Shown in pieces: positions 1-8,198 of a DNA stretch of 64,000 nt. Location of the stretch: the NCBI GenBank assembly GCA_029262895.1, contig JAJCYM010000043.1:1-64000 (forward strand). The letters run 5' to 3'. The stretch comes from Roseivirga sp. GTDB taxonomy: Bacteria > Bacteroidota > Bacteroidia > Cytophagales > Cyclobacteriaceae. The notes beneath the pieces are model-generated. The model searched no databases. It was given only the letters and a program-made list of their open reading frames with translations, and was not told the DNA's origin. Every line of letters starts with the position of its first letter. Within the stretch, counting starts at the first letter, position 1. The translations under genes and the position numbers were made by a program.

Positions 1-257
1 CCTCTGTCCATCCACTGTTTTTCTATCCCAGCACTGCGTTGTTCAGTGACATCAAAGCCTCCTGCGGTTGGAATCACCACTACATGGGCTTTCCCCTTGC
101 CACCGGCTAATTCAATAAACTTCCCGAATACAGCTGGGTCGCGAAGCGCTCCTCCGGCAATAATCAAATGGCCATTTTTAGGGCCTTCCGTTACGGTTTG
201 CCCAAAAGAGGTGAGAGAGGCAGAAACTATTAAAAGGAGTATCAGTAAATTTTTCAT
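1..257 (-). CDS. Cyanophycinase-like protein (peptidase S51 family), cut by window edge
   Basis: Only the first 85 or so residues lie in the window. The start is a basic, hydrophobic signal peptide (MKNLLILLLIVSASLTSFGQ), followed by NGHLIIAGGALRDP and then HVVVIPTAGG, the opening strands typical of cyanophycinase-like serine peptidases of family S51. The catalytic serine would lie beyond the edge. The ATG overlaps the stop of the upstream SGNH hydrolase gene in an ATGA arrangement, so the two are probably translationally coupled and transcribed from the smc side. Secreted S51 members in Bacteroidota are often annotated as cyanophycinase without evidence that cyanophycin is the substrate, so the exact substrate is unknown. 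Confidence 0.75.
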   Translation of the reverse strand, partial: MKNLLILLLIVSASLTSFGQTVTEGPKNGHLIIAGGALRDPAVFGKFIELAGGKGKAHVVVIPTAGGFDVTEQRSAGIEKQWMDR

Positions 258-934
258 TTCTTAAGCATTTTAACCACATTCTTAAACATCAAATCTACCC
301 ATTGGGTATACATCTTACCTGAGGGATGAAGGCCATCTTCGGCCACCAGTTCTGGGTCTGTTTTGGCCACTCTTGAAATAGGAGTAATGTCGAAATATCT
401 CACCTTATACTTCTTGCAAAGGTCTCGTCCTATCTTGTTGTAGGCATTTAACTCCAATTCTATTTGAAGCTCTTTTGAAGCACCAAAGGGAGTTTTTCCA
501 TAGTCTGGAATTGAGACCACAAAAACATTTTTTTCGTCTCCACCAGCCAGTTTGATAGCCATTTGCAGTAACTCCTCGAATTCCGGAGCATAGCTTTCCA
601 CGGATTTTCCCTGGTATTGATTATTCACGCCAATAAGTAGTGAGACCAAGCCATAACTTTCCAGTAACTCTTTATCGGCCTCTATGGCTGTTTTCAGTTC
701 ATCTGTCCTCCAACCGGTAGTAGCAATGATTTTGGGTGCCTTAAGAGTAATCCCCTTATCAAGGAGTTTTGCGGCAAGTTGCATCGGCCAACGCTCTGAA
801 ACAGCAACGCTTTCTCCGATGGTGTATGAATCACCGAGGGCGAGAAAGGTGATCGGGTTATCTTGTTTGTTTTCGTCCATGGTGATTATTAGTGGCTGAA
901 GAGCGAGAAGTAGCGAAATCAATAGATACTTCAT
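254..934 (-). CDS. Secreted SGNH/GDSL-type esterase or lipase
   Basis: The 226-residue product has a hydrophobic N-terminus that looks like a signal peptide or anchor. It carries the SGNH blocks in order: GDSYTIGES (nucleophile Ser at about 36), Gly at about 79, GVNNQYQ (block III, Asn about 104-105) and DGLHPSG (Asp about 200, His about 203). It therefore probably hydrolyses ester bonds in the periplasm or outside the cell; acyl or carbohydrate-ester substrates are both possible. It starts 10 bp after the smc stop and ends in a 4-bp ATGA overlap with the cyanophycinase-like gene, so the three appear to form one transcription unit. There is no visible functional link to smc. Confidence 0.85.
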   Translation of the reverse strand: MKYLLISLLLALQPLIITMDENKQDNPITFLALGDSYTIGESVAVSERWPMQLAAKLLDKGITLKAPKIIATTGWRTDELKTAIEADKELLESYGLVSLLIGVNNQYQGKSVESYAPEFEELLQMAIKLAGGDEKNVFVVSIPDYGKTPFGASKELQIELELNAYNKIGRDLCKKYKVRYFDITPISRVAKTDPELVAEDGLHPSGKMYTQWVDLMFKNVVKMLKK

Positions 935-944
935 GATCTTGAGT

Positions 945-3900
945 TTAATCTTGAAGCTCCTTGAAACTGACAGGAATCACTTTAGATACTCCTTGTTCAA
1001 CCATTGTAATGCCATAGATAATGTCTGTACTGGCCATTGTTCTCTTGTTGTGTGTCACAATGATAAATTGAGAATCTGCTGAAAACTCCTTGATGATGTT
1101 GTTGAACTTGTCAATATTGGCGTCATCCAGAGGAGCATCTACCTCATCAAATATACAGAATGGCGCTGGTTTTAGTAAATAAATCGCAAAGAGGAGGGAA
1201 GTGGCGGTTAGCGTTTTTTCTCCTCCCGACAATTGGTTGATAGTGAGAGGCTTCTTTCCCTTGGGCTTGGCCATGATCTCAATCTGAGATTCCAAAGGAG
1301 CCTCCGGATTAAGCAATTTTAGGTCACAATCATCCTCATCAGTAAAAAGCGATCGGAAGACCTTGATAAAGTTCGCCTTGATCTGCGCAAAAGCCTCAAG
1401 AAAGGTTTCCTGAGCCACAGTGTTGATTTCATCGATTGTTTGGATGAGAGAATCTTTGGCCTTTACCAGGTCATCCTTTTGCTCTGAAATGAAATCATGC
1501 CGGGTTTTAATTTCCTCGTAGGCTTCCATGGCCATCGGGTTGATTGGTCCCATTTTCTCAAGCCTATCGCGCATCTTGAGCACCTTTTCTCGGAGTTCAT
1601 CCACTGGGGTGCCTGAATCTTCTTTGCCTTCTTCCTTGATCAGGGCATCCAAATCAATGTTAAACTCAACAGAGAGCCGTTCCTTCACAGAGGCAAGCTC
1701 GAGCTTGGTGTCGTTGAGCTTGTTTTGAAACTCCATAAGCAGCATATCCACCTGCTCTCGTTGCCTTTGGAATTCACGAATCGTTTTCTCAAAGACATCA
1801 ATGTCTCCACGTTGGCTGTAATAATGTTTTTCAGCTTCATTAACTCCTTTTTCAATGGACTCTTTTTCATCGTACATAGCGATGAGTTCATTGTCGTTAG
1901 AGTTCGAACTTTCAATCAATTTCTTGATCTCACTTTCGTTGTTCTCCAGTTCTTGCTGGTTTTTCTCAATACGACTCTTACTTCCATCAAAAGCGGATTG
2001 TTTAAAGCCAATCTCTTGTATCAGGGAAGTAACTTTGTTTTGTTTCTGATGTAGTAGAATATTTTGCTGATTATAGGCCTGAGATTTTTCAGTTAAATGC
2101 TCTGCCTGTGCCTTGGCCTTTTGTTCTAACTCTGAAATGCCTTGCTCCAAAGAAATAAAGGCAGCCTCTTCCTTTTTTGCATCAGGCTTAAGTGCCTTTA
2201 GGTCATTCTTAAGGGTGTCAATGCTACTGGTAATATCTTCTCTTCTCGTGGTATTACTGGTGAGCATCTGAGTCAACTGCTCCTTTTTGGTTTTAACGGA
2301 AATGAACTCCTCGTTGACCTTGTTGAAATCGGTTTGCAGCAAATCCATTTCAGTTCTATGAGCAGTTGCCCTTAGTTTTGCCAGTTCTTTTTGCTTGGCA
2401 TCCAGGTTCTCCTTAACACCTACAATTTTTGTTTCAAGGGCCTTGATGTCTTTTTCAAGTTTTTCAAGATTCTTGGCCCTACCAATCCGTTTACCCTCAA
2501 ATAGCCCAACTGAACCTCCGGAAATACTGAATTTCTTTTTTGTGTATTTGCCCGTTTCTGTAATAAAGACAGCGTCATTATCCATCGGGAAATCTCCAGG
2601 TCCACCATTGACGATGTAAACGTTTTCGAGAATATGGCCGATCAGTCGCTTGTACTTGGCCTCATATTCGACTATCTCAGAAGCGGCAATCGCATTGTCA
2701 TAAATTCTGGTATTGGCCGGTTCATATTTGTCAAGCGCGTCAAGTACAAAGAAATTGGCCTTTCCTTTGGCTGCATCACTCAATATATTAATCGCTTCAA
2801 AAGCCTGTCGTTCTGTATCAACGATGTAATAATTCATATAGGCCTCCAGGTAATTCTCAATGGTGACCCTGTATTTTTCATCGCAGGTAAGAATATCGGA
2901 AAGGAGAGGAGCGGTCTTATTCCAATTGGCTTTTTTCTTCAGAAACTTGATCGCTTCAGGAAAGCCTTCGAGATTTTCTACTAGACTTTTAGTAAGACTG
3001 TATTCGTTTCTTTTGGAATCCAGCTTCCTGCCGAGTTGAGTCAACTCGTCTCTTACAATATCAACGGTCTCTTCTGTTTTCTTTGTGGAACTTCGATGCT
3101 TCTCTTCTTCTGCCTTCTTTTTTTCTAATGCTTTTTGGCTTGTCTTGAGTTCGCCTTCAAGCTTTTTGAGCTTGGTGTCGAATGTGGCTACACTGGCTGA
3201 TTGCTCCGAGGTATCTGTGGCTGTTTTGGCCAGCTCATCACTCATTGCTTGTAGCTGTATTTCTTTTATCTCAATGGACTTTCTGAGATTGTAAAGTTGC
3301 TCACGATGATGATTATATGCTTTGTTTTGCTCATCAAAAGCACTTTGAGCTTCATTTGCTGAAGCTTTATGCGCTTCGTACTCCTTAGAAAAGCCTTCGA
3401 AAATTCTTTTGGCCTCGTTGAGGTCCTGATCGGCCGTATCTTTTTCCTTTTCCAGACTGTTCAGGCTAAAGGCAGCGCGTTCGTTACTTTTTCGATCGGT
3501 TTCGAGCTGTTCTCTCAGGTTGTCACTTTTGTCCTGTAGAAAGTTTAATCGCTCATTTTTGATTTGCTTATCACTTTCAAACTGCCTGACCTTGTTCACG
3601 TGCTCATTGAGTGCCCTTTGTCTGTCAGCCAGCAATTTCTCCTTATTGATCAATTCAGCTTTTGCCTTTTCTATTTCAGCCTCATTATTGGCAATGTCTT
3701 TATTGATCTGTATTTTTTTATCTGAACTGCCTTGAATTTGTTTTTCAAGTGATTGATAAATTTGAGTTTGACTTTCGACAGTTTTTCGGGTGAGTTCGAT
3801 GCTGGAATCCTTGTACTCTTCCTTTATTTTATAATAGCGCTCCGCCTGACGAGCCTGCTTTTCAAGTGATTTGAGGTTTTTGTCTATTTCGAAAAGCAGA

Positions 3901-4478
3901 TCTTCTACGCGGTCAAGGTCATCATCAGTGTCCTTGAGTTTTCGGAGCGTTTCTTTCTTACGTTTTTTGAACTTAGAAATACCGGCTGCCTCTTCAAATA
4001 AGTCTCGTCTTGAATTTTCTTTATCATTGAGCAAATCGTCAACCATTTTTAGCTCAATAATAGCATAGGTGTTTGACGCAATCCCCGTGTCCATAAAGAG
4101 ATTGGTGATGTCCTTAAGTCTGCAGGAAACTCCATTCAGCATGTATTCACTTTCCCCGGAACGATAATACCTGCGGGTAATGGTCACTTCCGTATATTCA
4201 GTAGGGAGGAGATTCTTGGTGTTCTCAAAGGTTAAAGACACTTCGGCTAGTTGAGTGGCTTTCCTTTTTTTGGTGCCATTGAAGATCACGTTCTCCATCT
4301 TGTCAGATCTCAGGAGTCTTGTTTTTTGTTCCCCTAGCACCCAGCGAATAGCATCTACCACATTTGATTTACCGCAACCATTAGGCCCGACTATGCCTGT
4401 GATTCCATCTCCGAAATTGATGACTATCCGATCACCGAAGCTTTTGAATCCTTTAATTTCCAGTTTAGTCAGCTGCAT
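945..4478 (-). CDS. smc: Chromosome segregation ATPase SMC
   Basis: This full-length 1177-residue condensin subunit has the canonical order: N-terminal ATPase half with Walker A GPNGCGKS (residues 31-38); a long first coiled coil; a hinge at roughly 500-660; a second coiled coil; and the C-terminal half with signature LSGGEKTL (about 1080) and Walker B/D-loop CIFDEVDAPLDDAN (about 1105). SMC dimers with ScpA/ScpB organise and separate the chromosome; no scp genes are in the window. The length is normal for bacterial SMC. A TAATTTTG element sits upstream in the intergenic space shared with a divergent gene, so transcription probably begins there and continues into the SGNH hydrolase. Confidence 0.98.
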   Translation of the reverse strand: MQLTKLEIKGFKSFGDRIVINFGDGITGIVGPNGCGKSNVVDAIRWVLGEQKTRLLRSDKMENVIFNGTKKRKATQLAEVSLTFENTKNLLPTEYTEVTITRRYYRSGESEYMLNGVSCRLKDITNLFMDTGIASNTYAIIELKMVDDLLNDKENSRRDLFEEAAGISKFKKRKKETLRKLKDTDDDLDRVEDLLFEIDKNLKSLEKQARQAERYYKIKEEYKDSSIELTRKTVESQTQIYQSLEKQIQGSSDKKIQINKDIANNEAEIEKAKAELINKEKLLADRQRALNEHVNKVRQFESDKQIKNERLNFLQDKSDNLREQLETDRKSNERAAFSLNSLEKEKDTADQDLNEAKRIFEGFSKEYEAHKASANEAQSAFDEQNKAYNHHREQLYNLRKSIEIKEIQLQAMSDELAKTATDTSEQSASVATFDTKLKKLEGELKTSQKALEKKKAEEEKHRSSTKKTEETVDIVRDELTQLGRKLDSKRNEYSLTKSLVENLEGFPEAIKFLKKKANWNKTAPLLSDILTCDEKYRVTIENYLEAYMNYYIVDTERQAFEAINILSDAAKGKANFFVLDALDKYEPANTRIYDNAIAASEIVEYEAKYKRLIGHILENVYIVNGGPGDFPMDNDAVFITETGKYTKKKFSISGGSVGLFEGKRIGRAKNLEKLEKDIKALETKIVGVKENLDAKQKELAKLRATAHRTEMDLLQTDFNKVNEEFISVKTKKEQLTQMLTSNTTRREDITSSIDTLKNDLKALKPDAKKEEAAFISLEQGISELEQKAKAQAEHLTEKSQAYNQQNILLHQKQNKVTSLIQEIGFKQSAFDGSKSRIEKNQQELENNESEIKKLIESSNSNDNELIAMYDEKESIEKGVNEAEKHYYSQRGDIDVFEKTIREFQRQREQVDMLLMEFQNKLNDTKLELASVKERLSVEFNIDLDALIKEEGKEDSGTPVDELREKVLKMRDRLEKMGPINPMAMEAYEEIKTRHDFISEQKDDLVKAKDSLIQTIDEINTVAQETFLEAFAQIKANFIKVFRSLFTDEDDCDLKLLNPEAPLESQIEIMAKPKGKKPLTINQLSGGEKTLTATSLLFAIYLLKPAPFCIFDEVDAPLDDANIDKFNNIIKEFSADSQFIIVTHNKRTMASTDIIYGITMVEQGVSKVIPVSFKELQD

Positions 4479-4512
4479 AAATCTATCTCGCCAAAAAGTA
4501 ACGTGAAGTAAG

Positions 4513-4520
4513 CAAAATTA
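4513..4520 (-). promoter_or_regulatory. Bacteroidota -7 element TAATTTTG for smc
   Basis: On the minus strand the octamer TAATTTTG fits the TAnnTTTG consensus and lies 34 bp upstream of the smc ATG. No clear TTTG -33 element is visible about 20 bp further up. It faces a second TAnnTTTG match on the plus strand 11 bp away, so the 69-bp gap seems to hold back-to-back promoters. Confidence 0.5.
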
Positions 4521-4531
4521 GAATTAATTAT

Positions 4532-4539
4532 TAGATTTG
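4532..4539 (+). promoter_or_regulatory. Bacteroidota -7 element TAGATTTG for the small membrane protein
   Basis: TAGATTTG matches TAnnTTTG exactly and ends 8 bp before the ATG of the plus-strand gene. If used, the transcript would have almost no leader, which is unusual but possible. No good -33 TTTG was found. Confidence 0.4.
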
Positions 4540-4547
4540 CTAACCAC

Positions 4548-5012
4548 ATGGAGTTTGACTTTACAACCATACTTTATATTCTGTTCGGACTCATTTACTT
4601 TGTCTTTACCGGAGCGGCTAAAAAACGCAAGAGGGAGCAAAACCAAGGCCCCCCAGACTCTTCTCAACCTGAAGATGCAACGGAAACGTTGGGGCCACCC
4701 CCAACTGGCAGGAGACCGTCCTTCGAAGAGCTTTTGGAAGAGTTTACCACAGGGAAAAAGGCTGATATTGAGCCTGAACCAATACCGGTGGTACCTGAAG
4801 TTGAAATTATTGAACCAGCCCCAAAGCCTAATATATACATGGAGGCCCTGGAGGCCAGAAAATCAGGAACCGCAGAACCCGCCACTTTCACTCGTTTCGA
4901 GGAATTTGAACAAGAAGAGGAGATGTTGAGCCCCTATGCGCAATTAATGAGAGAGCCGGATGGTGCTAAAAAGGCGTTTGTACTTAGTGAAATTTTTAAT
5001 AGGAAATACTAG
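4548..5012 (+). CDS. Small membrane-anchored protein of unknown function
   Basis: The 154-residue product starts with one hydrophobic helix (about residues 4-22, TTILYILFGLIYFVFTG). A lysine/arginine stop-transfer patch follows (KKRKREQ), then a low-complexity, proline- and glutamate-rich acidic linker. The C-terminus is short and more ordered, with YAQLMREPDGAKKAFVLSEI. This layout suggests an inner-membrane anchor with a cytoplasmic tail; no known domain was recognised. The C-terminal phrase resembles that of other small Bacteroidota proteins encoded near smc, but I cannot name the family. Its TAG stop and that of blaR1 share the palindrome CTAG, so the two convergent genes overlap by 4 bp. 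Confidence 0.75.
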   Translation: MEFDFTTILYILFGLIYFVFTGAAKKRKREQNQGPPDSSQPEDATETLGPPPTGRRPSFEELLEEFTTGKKADIEPEPIPVVPEVEIIEPAPKPNIYMEALEARKSGTAEPATFTRFEEFEQEEEMLSPYAQLMREPDGAKKAFVLSEIFNRKY

Positions 5013-6277
5013 GGGAGCTTGAATCGCACTGGCATCTTAATCTTCGTATTGATTACCTCCCCATCTTTTACACCGGGAGTCCATTTTGTTGATCGAAGAA
5101 TTGATTGGATCACCGCACGGTCATAGTCTTTCTTAAGTGACTGAATTACATCCACATTTGCCACCTCACCGGAAGTAGTGACATCAAAGGTTACAACAAC
5201 CTCACCATCTGCACCGTAATTGTCAATTGCTGAAGATTTCGTGCTTATGCTATTAGACATATCAGTTATCCAATTTTCAAACCCGGAACTTGGCACTGGT
5301 TTTATGTCGTCATTGTCAAAACCAACCTGATAAGCTAAGGCTTTGATCTCAACAGACTGATTGAAGTTTATCGCCTCGCAGGAGAAAATGAAGAACAGTA
5401 AGAATGCAATTGGTATAGGAATCATCAGCCTTAATGGGTTGATCTTTTTTTCAGCTTTGATCATGTCCACTCTTTTGAGCGTCTTATTTTTTGCAAAATG
5501 GCTACCAAGGTTGAAACCCATTTTTTGGAAAACCAATTTTATCAAGAGTTGCGTATAAACCGTACTTCCATTTTGTTTTACAGCTACATGATCTGCCTCA
5601 TACTCATGAATTTCTTCAAAGGTGGACTTATATAGATACATGAGCGGGTTAAACCAGAAAAAGGCCTTTAGTACCTCCATTAGCATTATATCTATGGAGT
5701 GTCTCTGTTTGATATGCACCTTTTCGTGGTCAAGAATTTGCTTGCGCTCCAGGGCACTCAGGTTTTGGCTATCGTCCCAGAAAAGGTAGCTGAAAAACGA
5801 AAAGGTAGGTAGTGTGCCCTCTGTATTGATCAGGTAATAGCGATCTCTATACCTCAGGTTGTGGCGTTTGTACCAGATATAATCTCTTATGGTTCTGATT
5901 TGAACAAATAGCCTTAGACCGAGAAATATCACGCCCAGAGCATATAGAAGAGCCAGTGCTTCCCACCAAAGTAAAAATGGCTTTTCCGATTTTGCCGTCA
6001 CTGTAAATATCCAACCCTTTTTGGCAACAATAATGGGCTCATTGCTTACCTCGTGCAGGCTATTAAATACTGTGGGTGTCGCTTGCGGATTGTAGTTTAC
6101 CTCGATAAGCGGGAATACAATTGAAAAAACTACGGCTGCCAATAAGTAAAACCTATTGTATTTGAAGCATGTCTCCTTCCTGAGGAAAAAGTAGTAGAAA
6201 AGATAAAATGCAGATAGACATGCCGCTGATTCCAGCGTATAAATCATGACCTCTTTCAAAGTATCTAACAGCTCCAT
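5009..6277 (-). CDS. blaR1: BlaR1/MecR1-type M56 metallopeptidase receptor with C-terminal TonB-like domain
   Basis: The 422-residue membrane protein has N-terminal transmembrane helices and a zinc-metalloprotease motif HEKVH (about residues 182-186) in a cytoplasmic loop, as in BlaR1. More helices follow (IPIAFLLFFIFSC), then a TonB/energy-transducer-like C-terminal domain (GEVVVTFDVTTSGEV through IKMPVRFKLP). In the known staphylococcal system the receptor's protease activity leads to loss of the BlaI repressor. Here the usual penicillin-binding sensor is replaced by a TonB-like fold, so the signal is probably not a beta-lactam. It lies 21 bp downstream of blaI in one operon, and its stop overlaps the convergent gene's stop. 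Confidence 0.9.
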   Translation of the reverse strand: MELLDTLKEVMIYTLESAACLSAFYLFYYFFLRKETCFKYNRFYLLAAVVFSIVFPLIEVNYNPQATPTVFNSLHEVSNEPIIVAKKGWIFTVTAKSEKPFLLWWEALALLYALGVIFLGLRLFVQIRTIRDYIWYKRHNLRYRDRYYLINTEGTLPTFSFFSYLFWDDSQNLSALERKQILDHEKVHIKQRHSIDIMLMEVLKAFFWFNPLMYLYKSTFEEIHEYEADHVAVKQNGSTVYTQLLIKLVFQKMGFNLGSHFAKNKTLKRVDMIKAEKKINPLRLMIPIPIAFLLFFIFSCEAINFNQSVEIKALAYQVGFDNDDIKPVPSSGFENWITDMSNSISTKSSAIDNYGADGEVVVTFDVTTSGEVANVDVIQSLKKDYDRAVIQSILRSTKWTPGVKDGEVINTKIKMPVRFKLP

Positions 6278-6298
6278 AGCAGTGTAGGGTTGTTTATT

Positions 6299-6679
6299 TT
6301 ATTCTTCTTCTTTCTCGTCTTTTAAATCACTTTCGACATGTTTTACCAGAGACTCAAAGTCTTTCACGTCCATCTCGTTTTCTTTAGCAAAAAATGAAAC
6401 GAGTTTCTGGAAGGAACCTCCAAAGTAGCCTCCAATAAAGTTCTTTAGGTAAAAGTTACTGTATACTGTTTTGTCCACCAAGGGAAAGTATTCATGCGTT
6501 TTACCATAGGCCTTATAGCCTACAAATCCCTTTTTTTCCAGTATACGGATTATGGTGGATACCGTATTGTATGCAGGTTTGGGTTCGGGCATTTTTTCCA
6601 GCACGTCCTTAACAAATCCTTTGTCTATTTGCCAAAGAATCTGCATTACCTGTTCCTCTGCCTTCGTTAGTTCCTTCAT
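6299..6679 (-). CDS. blaI: BlaI/MecI/CopY-family transcriptional repressor
   Basis: The 126-residue product has the winged-helix pattern of the family: LTKAEEQVMQILWQ at the N-terminus, then YNTVSTIIRILEKKGFVGY as the recognition helix and wing. A helical dimerisation tail follows, where BlaI is normally cut or inactivated. It is the first gene of the blaI-blaR1 operon. Two identical-format dyads, AACTA-N6-TAGTT, lie 45-81 bp upstream of its ATG and cover the likely promoter, so autorepression is expected. Length and gene order match Bacteroidota BlaI/M56 pairs. The nature of the inducing signal is unknown. Confidence 0.93.
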   Translation of the reverse strand: MKELTKAEEQVMQILWQIDKGFVKDVLEKMPEPKPAYNTVSTIIRILEKKGFVGYKAYGKTHEYFPLVDKTVYSNFYLKNFIGGYFGGSFQKLVSFFAKENEMDVKDFESLVKHVESDLKDEKEEE

Positions 6680-6714
6680 ATTGGGTGTGTTTTAATAAAA
6701 TTGTTCTGGGTATT

Positions 6715-6760
6715 CCAATATAAAAACTATCTAGCTAGTTTTCCAACTAACACGTTAGTT
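6715..6760 (-). promoter_or_regulatory. blaI promoter with two BlaI-type operators
   Basis: Two dyads of the same form lie at 6725-6740 (AACTA-TCTAGC-TAGTT) and 6745-6760 (AACTA-ACACGT-TAGTT), with centres exactly 20 bp apart. On the minus strand a -33-like TTGG (6746-6743) and a -7-like TATATTGG (6722-6715) are 20 bp apart, each one base from the Bacteroidota TTTG / TAnnTTTG consensus. One operator fills the spacer and the other covers the -33 region, which is the expected geometry for repression of blaI-blaR1. The dyads are seen directly; repressor binding is inferred. Confidence 0.7.
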
Positions 6761-6794
6761 TTTTTACAACATATTTAGGTATACCTCTTAAATT

Positions 6795-7454
6795 TTAGCC
6801 TTGGGTGAAAGCATATGCAATGATGTTGGCACCCATGCGAAGTGCTTTTAGTCTTACATCCTGAGGGTCTTTGTGAATGCGTTGATCTTCCCATCCATTG
6901 CCTAAGTCTGACTCATATGAATAAAAGCACACTAGCTTACCATCATAAATCAGGCCAAAACCTTGGGGTGGTTTTTTGTCGTGCTCATGTATTTTTGGAA
7001 GACCATCCTTGAATTTAAATTTTTGATGGTATATAGGATGGTCATGGGGCAATTCAATAAATTCCAGTTCCGGAAATACCTTTTTCATTTCCAACCTGAT
7101 GAATTGATCAAGGCCGTAATTGTCATCTATGTGAAGAAAGCCTCCTGCGATCAGATAGTTTCGAAGATTCTCAGCATCTTGGCTAGAAAAGACAATGTTT
7201 CCATGACCGGTTAAATATAAATAGGAGTAATCAAAAAGCTCAGGACTGCTGACATCAACCACCTGATCGTTCAGATCAATATTGGTATTGATTTCGTTGT
7301 TACAAAACTCAGCCAGGTTGGGTAGGGCAGTTTTGTTGGCGTACCAATCACCGCCTCCATTATACTTGAGTTTGGCAATTTTAATCTGTTCCTTCTGTGC
7401 GAAACACATCAAAGGGAATGAACAAATAAGAAGTGTGAAAAGGAGTTTCTTCAT
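6795..7454 (-). CDS. DUF4159 domain secreted protein
   Basis: The 219-residue product has a clear signal peptide (MKKLLFTLLICSFPLMCFAQ) followed by a single domain. It holds YLTGHGNIVFS and a GGFLHIDDNYGLDQF segment, which are hallmarks of DUF4159, a glutamine-amidotransferase-like fold found in periplasmic proteins of Bacteroidota and Planctomycetes. No enzymatic activity is established for the family. It is transcribed away from the NUDIX gene and stands alone, upstream of blaI but separated by the operator region. Function unknown; family assignment is from remembered motifs. Confidence 0.85.
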   Translation of the reverse strand: MKKLLFTLLICSFPLMCFAQKEQIKIAKLKYNGGGDWYANKTALPNLAEFCNNEINTNIDLNDQVVDVSSPELFDYSYLYLTGHGNIVFSSQDAENLRNYLIAGGFLHIDDNYGLDQFIRLEMKKVFPELEFIELPHDHPIYHQKFKFKDGLPKIHEHDKKPPQGFGLIYDGKLVCFYSYESDLGNGWEDQRIHKDPQDVRLKALRMGANIIAYAFTQG

Positions 7455-7522
7455 TTCGAAAACCAGTGAACTATGGCCAATTTAACTTACAGAACGATGA
7501 ATAATAGTGAAAGTTGGAAATA

Positions 7523-7530
7523 TAATTTTG
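7523..7530 (+). promoter_or_regulatory. Possible -7 element TAATTTTG for the NUDIX gene
   Basis: TAATTTTG matches TAnnTTTG and lies 32 bp before the chosen ATG, a plausible leader length. No convincing -33 TTTG about 20 bp upstream was seen. Confidence 0.35.
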
Positions 7531-7562
7531 AAAATGTGTAACTCGGACTATTGGCTATATCA

Positions 7563-8198
7563 ATGGACACTAAATTATTTCGTGAGCGATTAGAACAACG
7601 ACTAAAACAACCTCTTCCTGGGGTTGAGGCTCAAGTGAAAATGGCACCAAGGCCGGTTAACTCTCGAAGGTTTGAAGAGGATCCTGAAAATCCAGCAAAG
7701 CCCAGTGGGGTTATGGTCTTGCTTTATCCACATAAAAACGACATCTATTTACCATTAATGAAAAGGCCAATTTATGAAGGGGCGCATAGTGGTCAAATCA
7801 GCTTTCCGGGAGGGAAATTTGAGCGTACAGATGCTGATTTGACCGAAACAGCCCTGCGCGAAACCGAAGAGGAGATAGGGGTTGATAGATCCAGGGTTGA
7901 AGTAGTAGGTGTCCTGTCCGAACTTTTTATCATTGCGAGTAATTTCAAAGTGATTCCTACCGTTGGGTTCGTTAATGAAAAACCGGACTTTATTCCTGAC
8001 CCGCATGAGGTTGCGGGAGTGCTGAATGTAAGCCTTGCTCATTTGAATGATCCGCAAAATCAAGGCATGGAACAAATGCGATTTAGGAATAATATTGTTA
8101 TTAATTCACCTTACTACAACGTACAGGGAAATGTGGTATGGGGAGCAACCGCCATGATGTTAAGTGAATTGCTGGCCGTGGTCAACGCTATTCGCTAA
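7563..8198 (+). CDS. CoA pyrophosphatase-type NUDIX hydrolase
   Basis: The 211-residue product contains a NUDIX box, with FPGGKFERTDADL followed by ALRETEEEIGV (about residues 81-107). Just ahead is the UPF0035-like stretch LPLMKRPIYEGAHSGQISF that marks the NudL/NUDT7 CoA-diphosphatase subgroup. These enzymes cleave CoA and acyl-CoA to 3',5'-ADP and phosphopantetheine, using Mg or Mn held by the REtEEE glutamates. An in-frame TTG 12 bp upstream could also start translation, but the ATG is preferred. Its 3' end overlaps the convergent ridA-like gene by 11 bp. Substrate preference among nucleotide diphosphates is not proven. Confidence 0.88.
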   Translation: MDTKLFRERLEQRLKQPLPGVEAQVKMAPRPVNSRRFEEDPENPAKPSGVMVLLYPHKNDIYLPLMKRPIYEGAHSGQISFPGGKFERTDADLTETALRETEEEIGVDRSRVEVVGVLSELFIIASNFKVIPTVGFVNEKPDFIPDPHEVAGVLNVSLAHLNDPQNQGMEQMRFRNNIVINSPYYNVQGNVVWGATAMMLSELLAVVNAIR

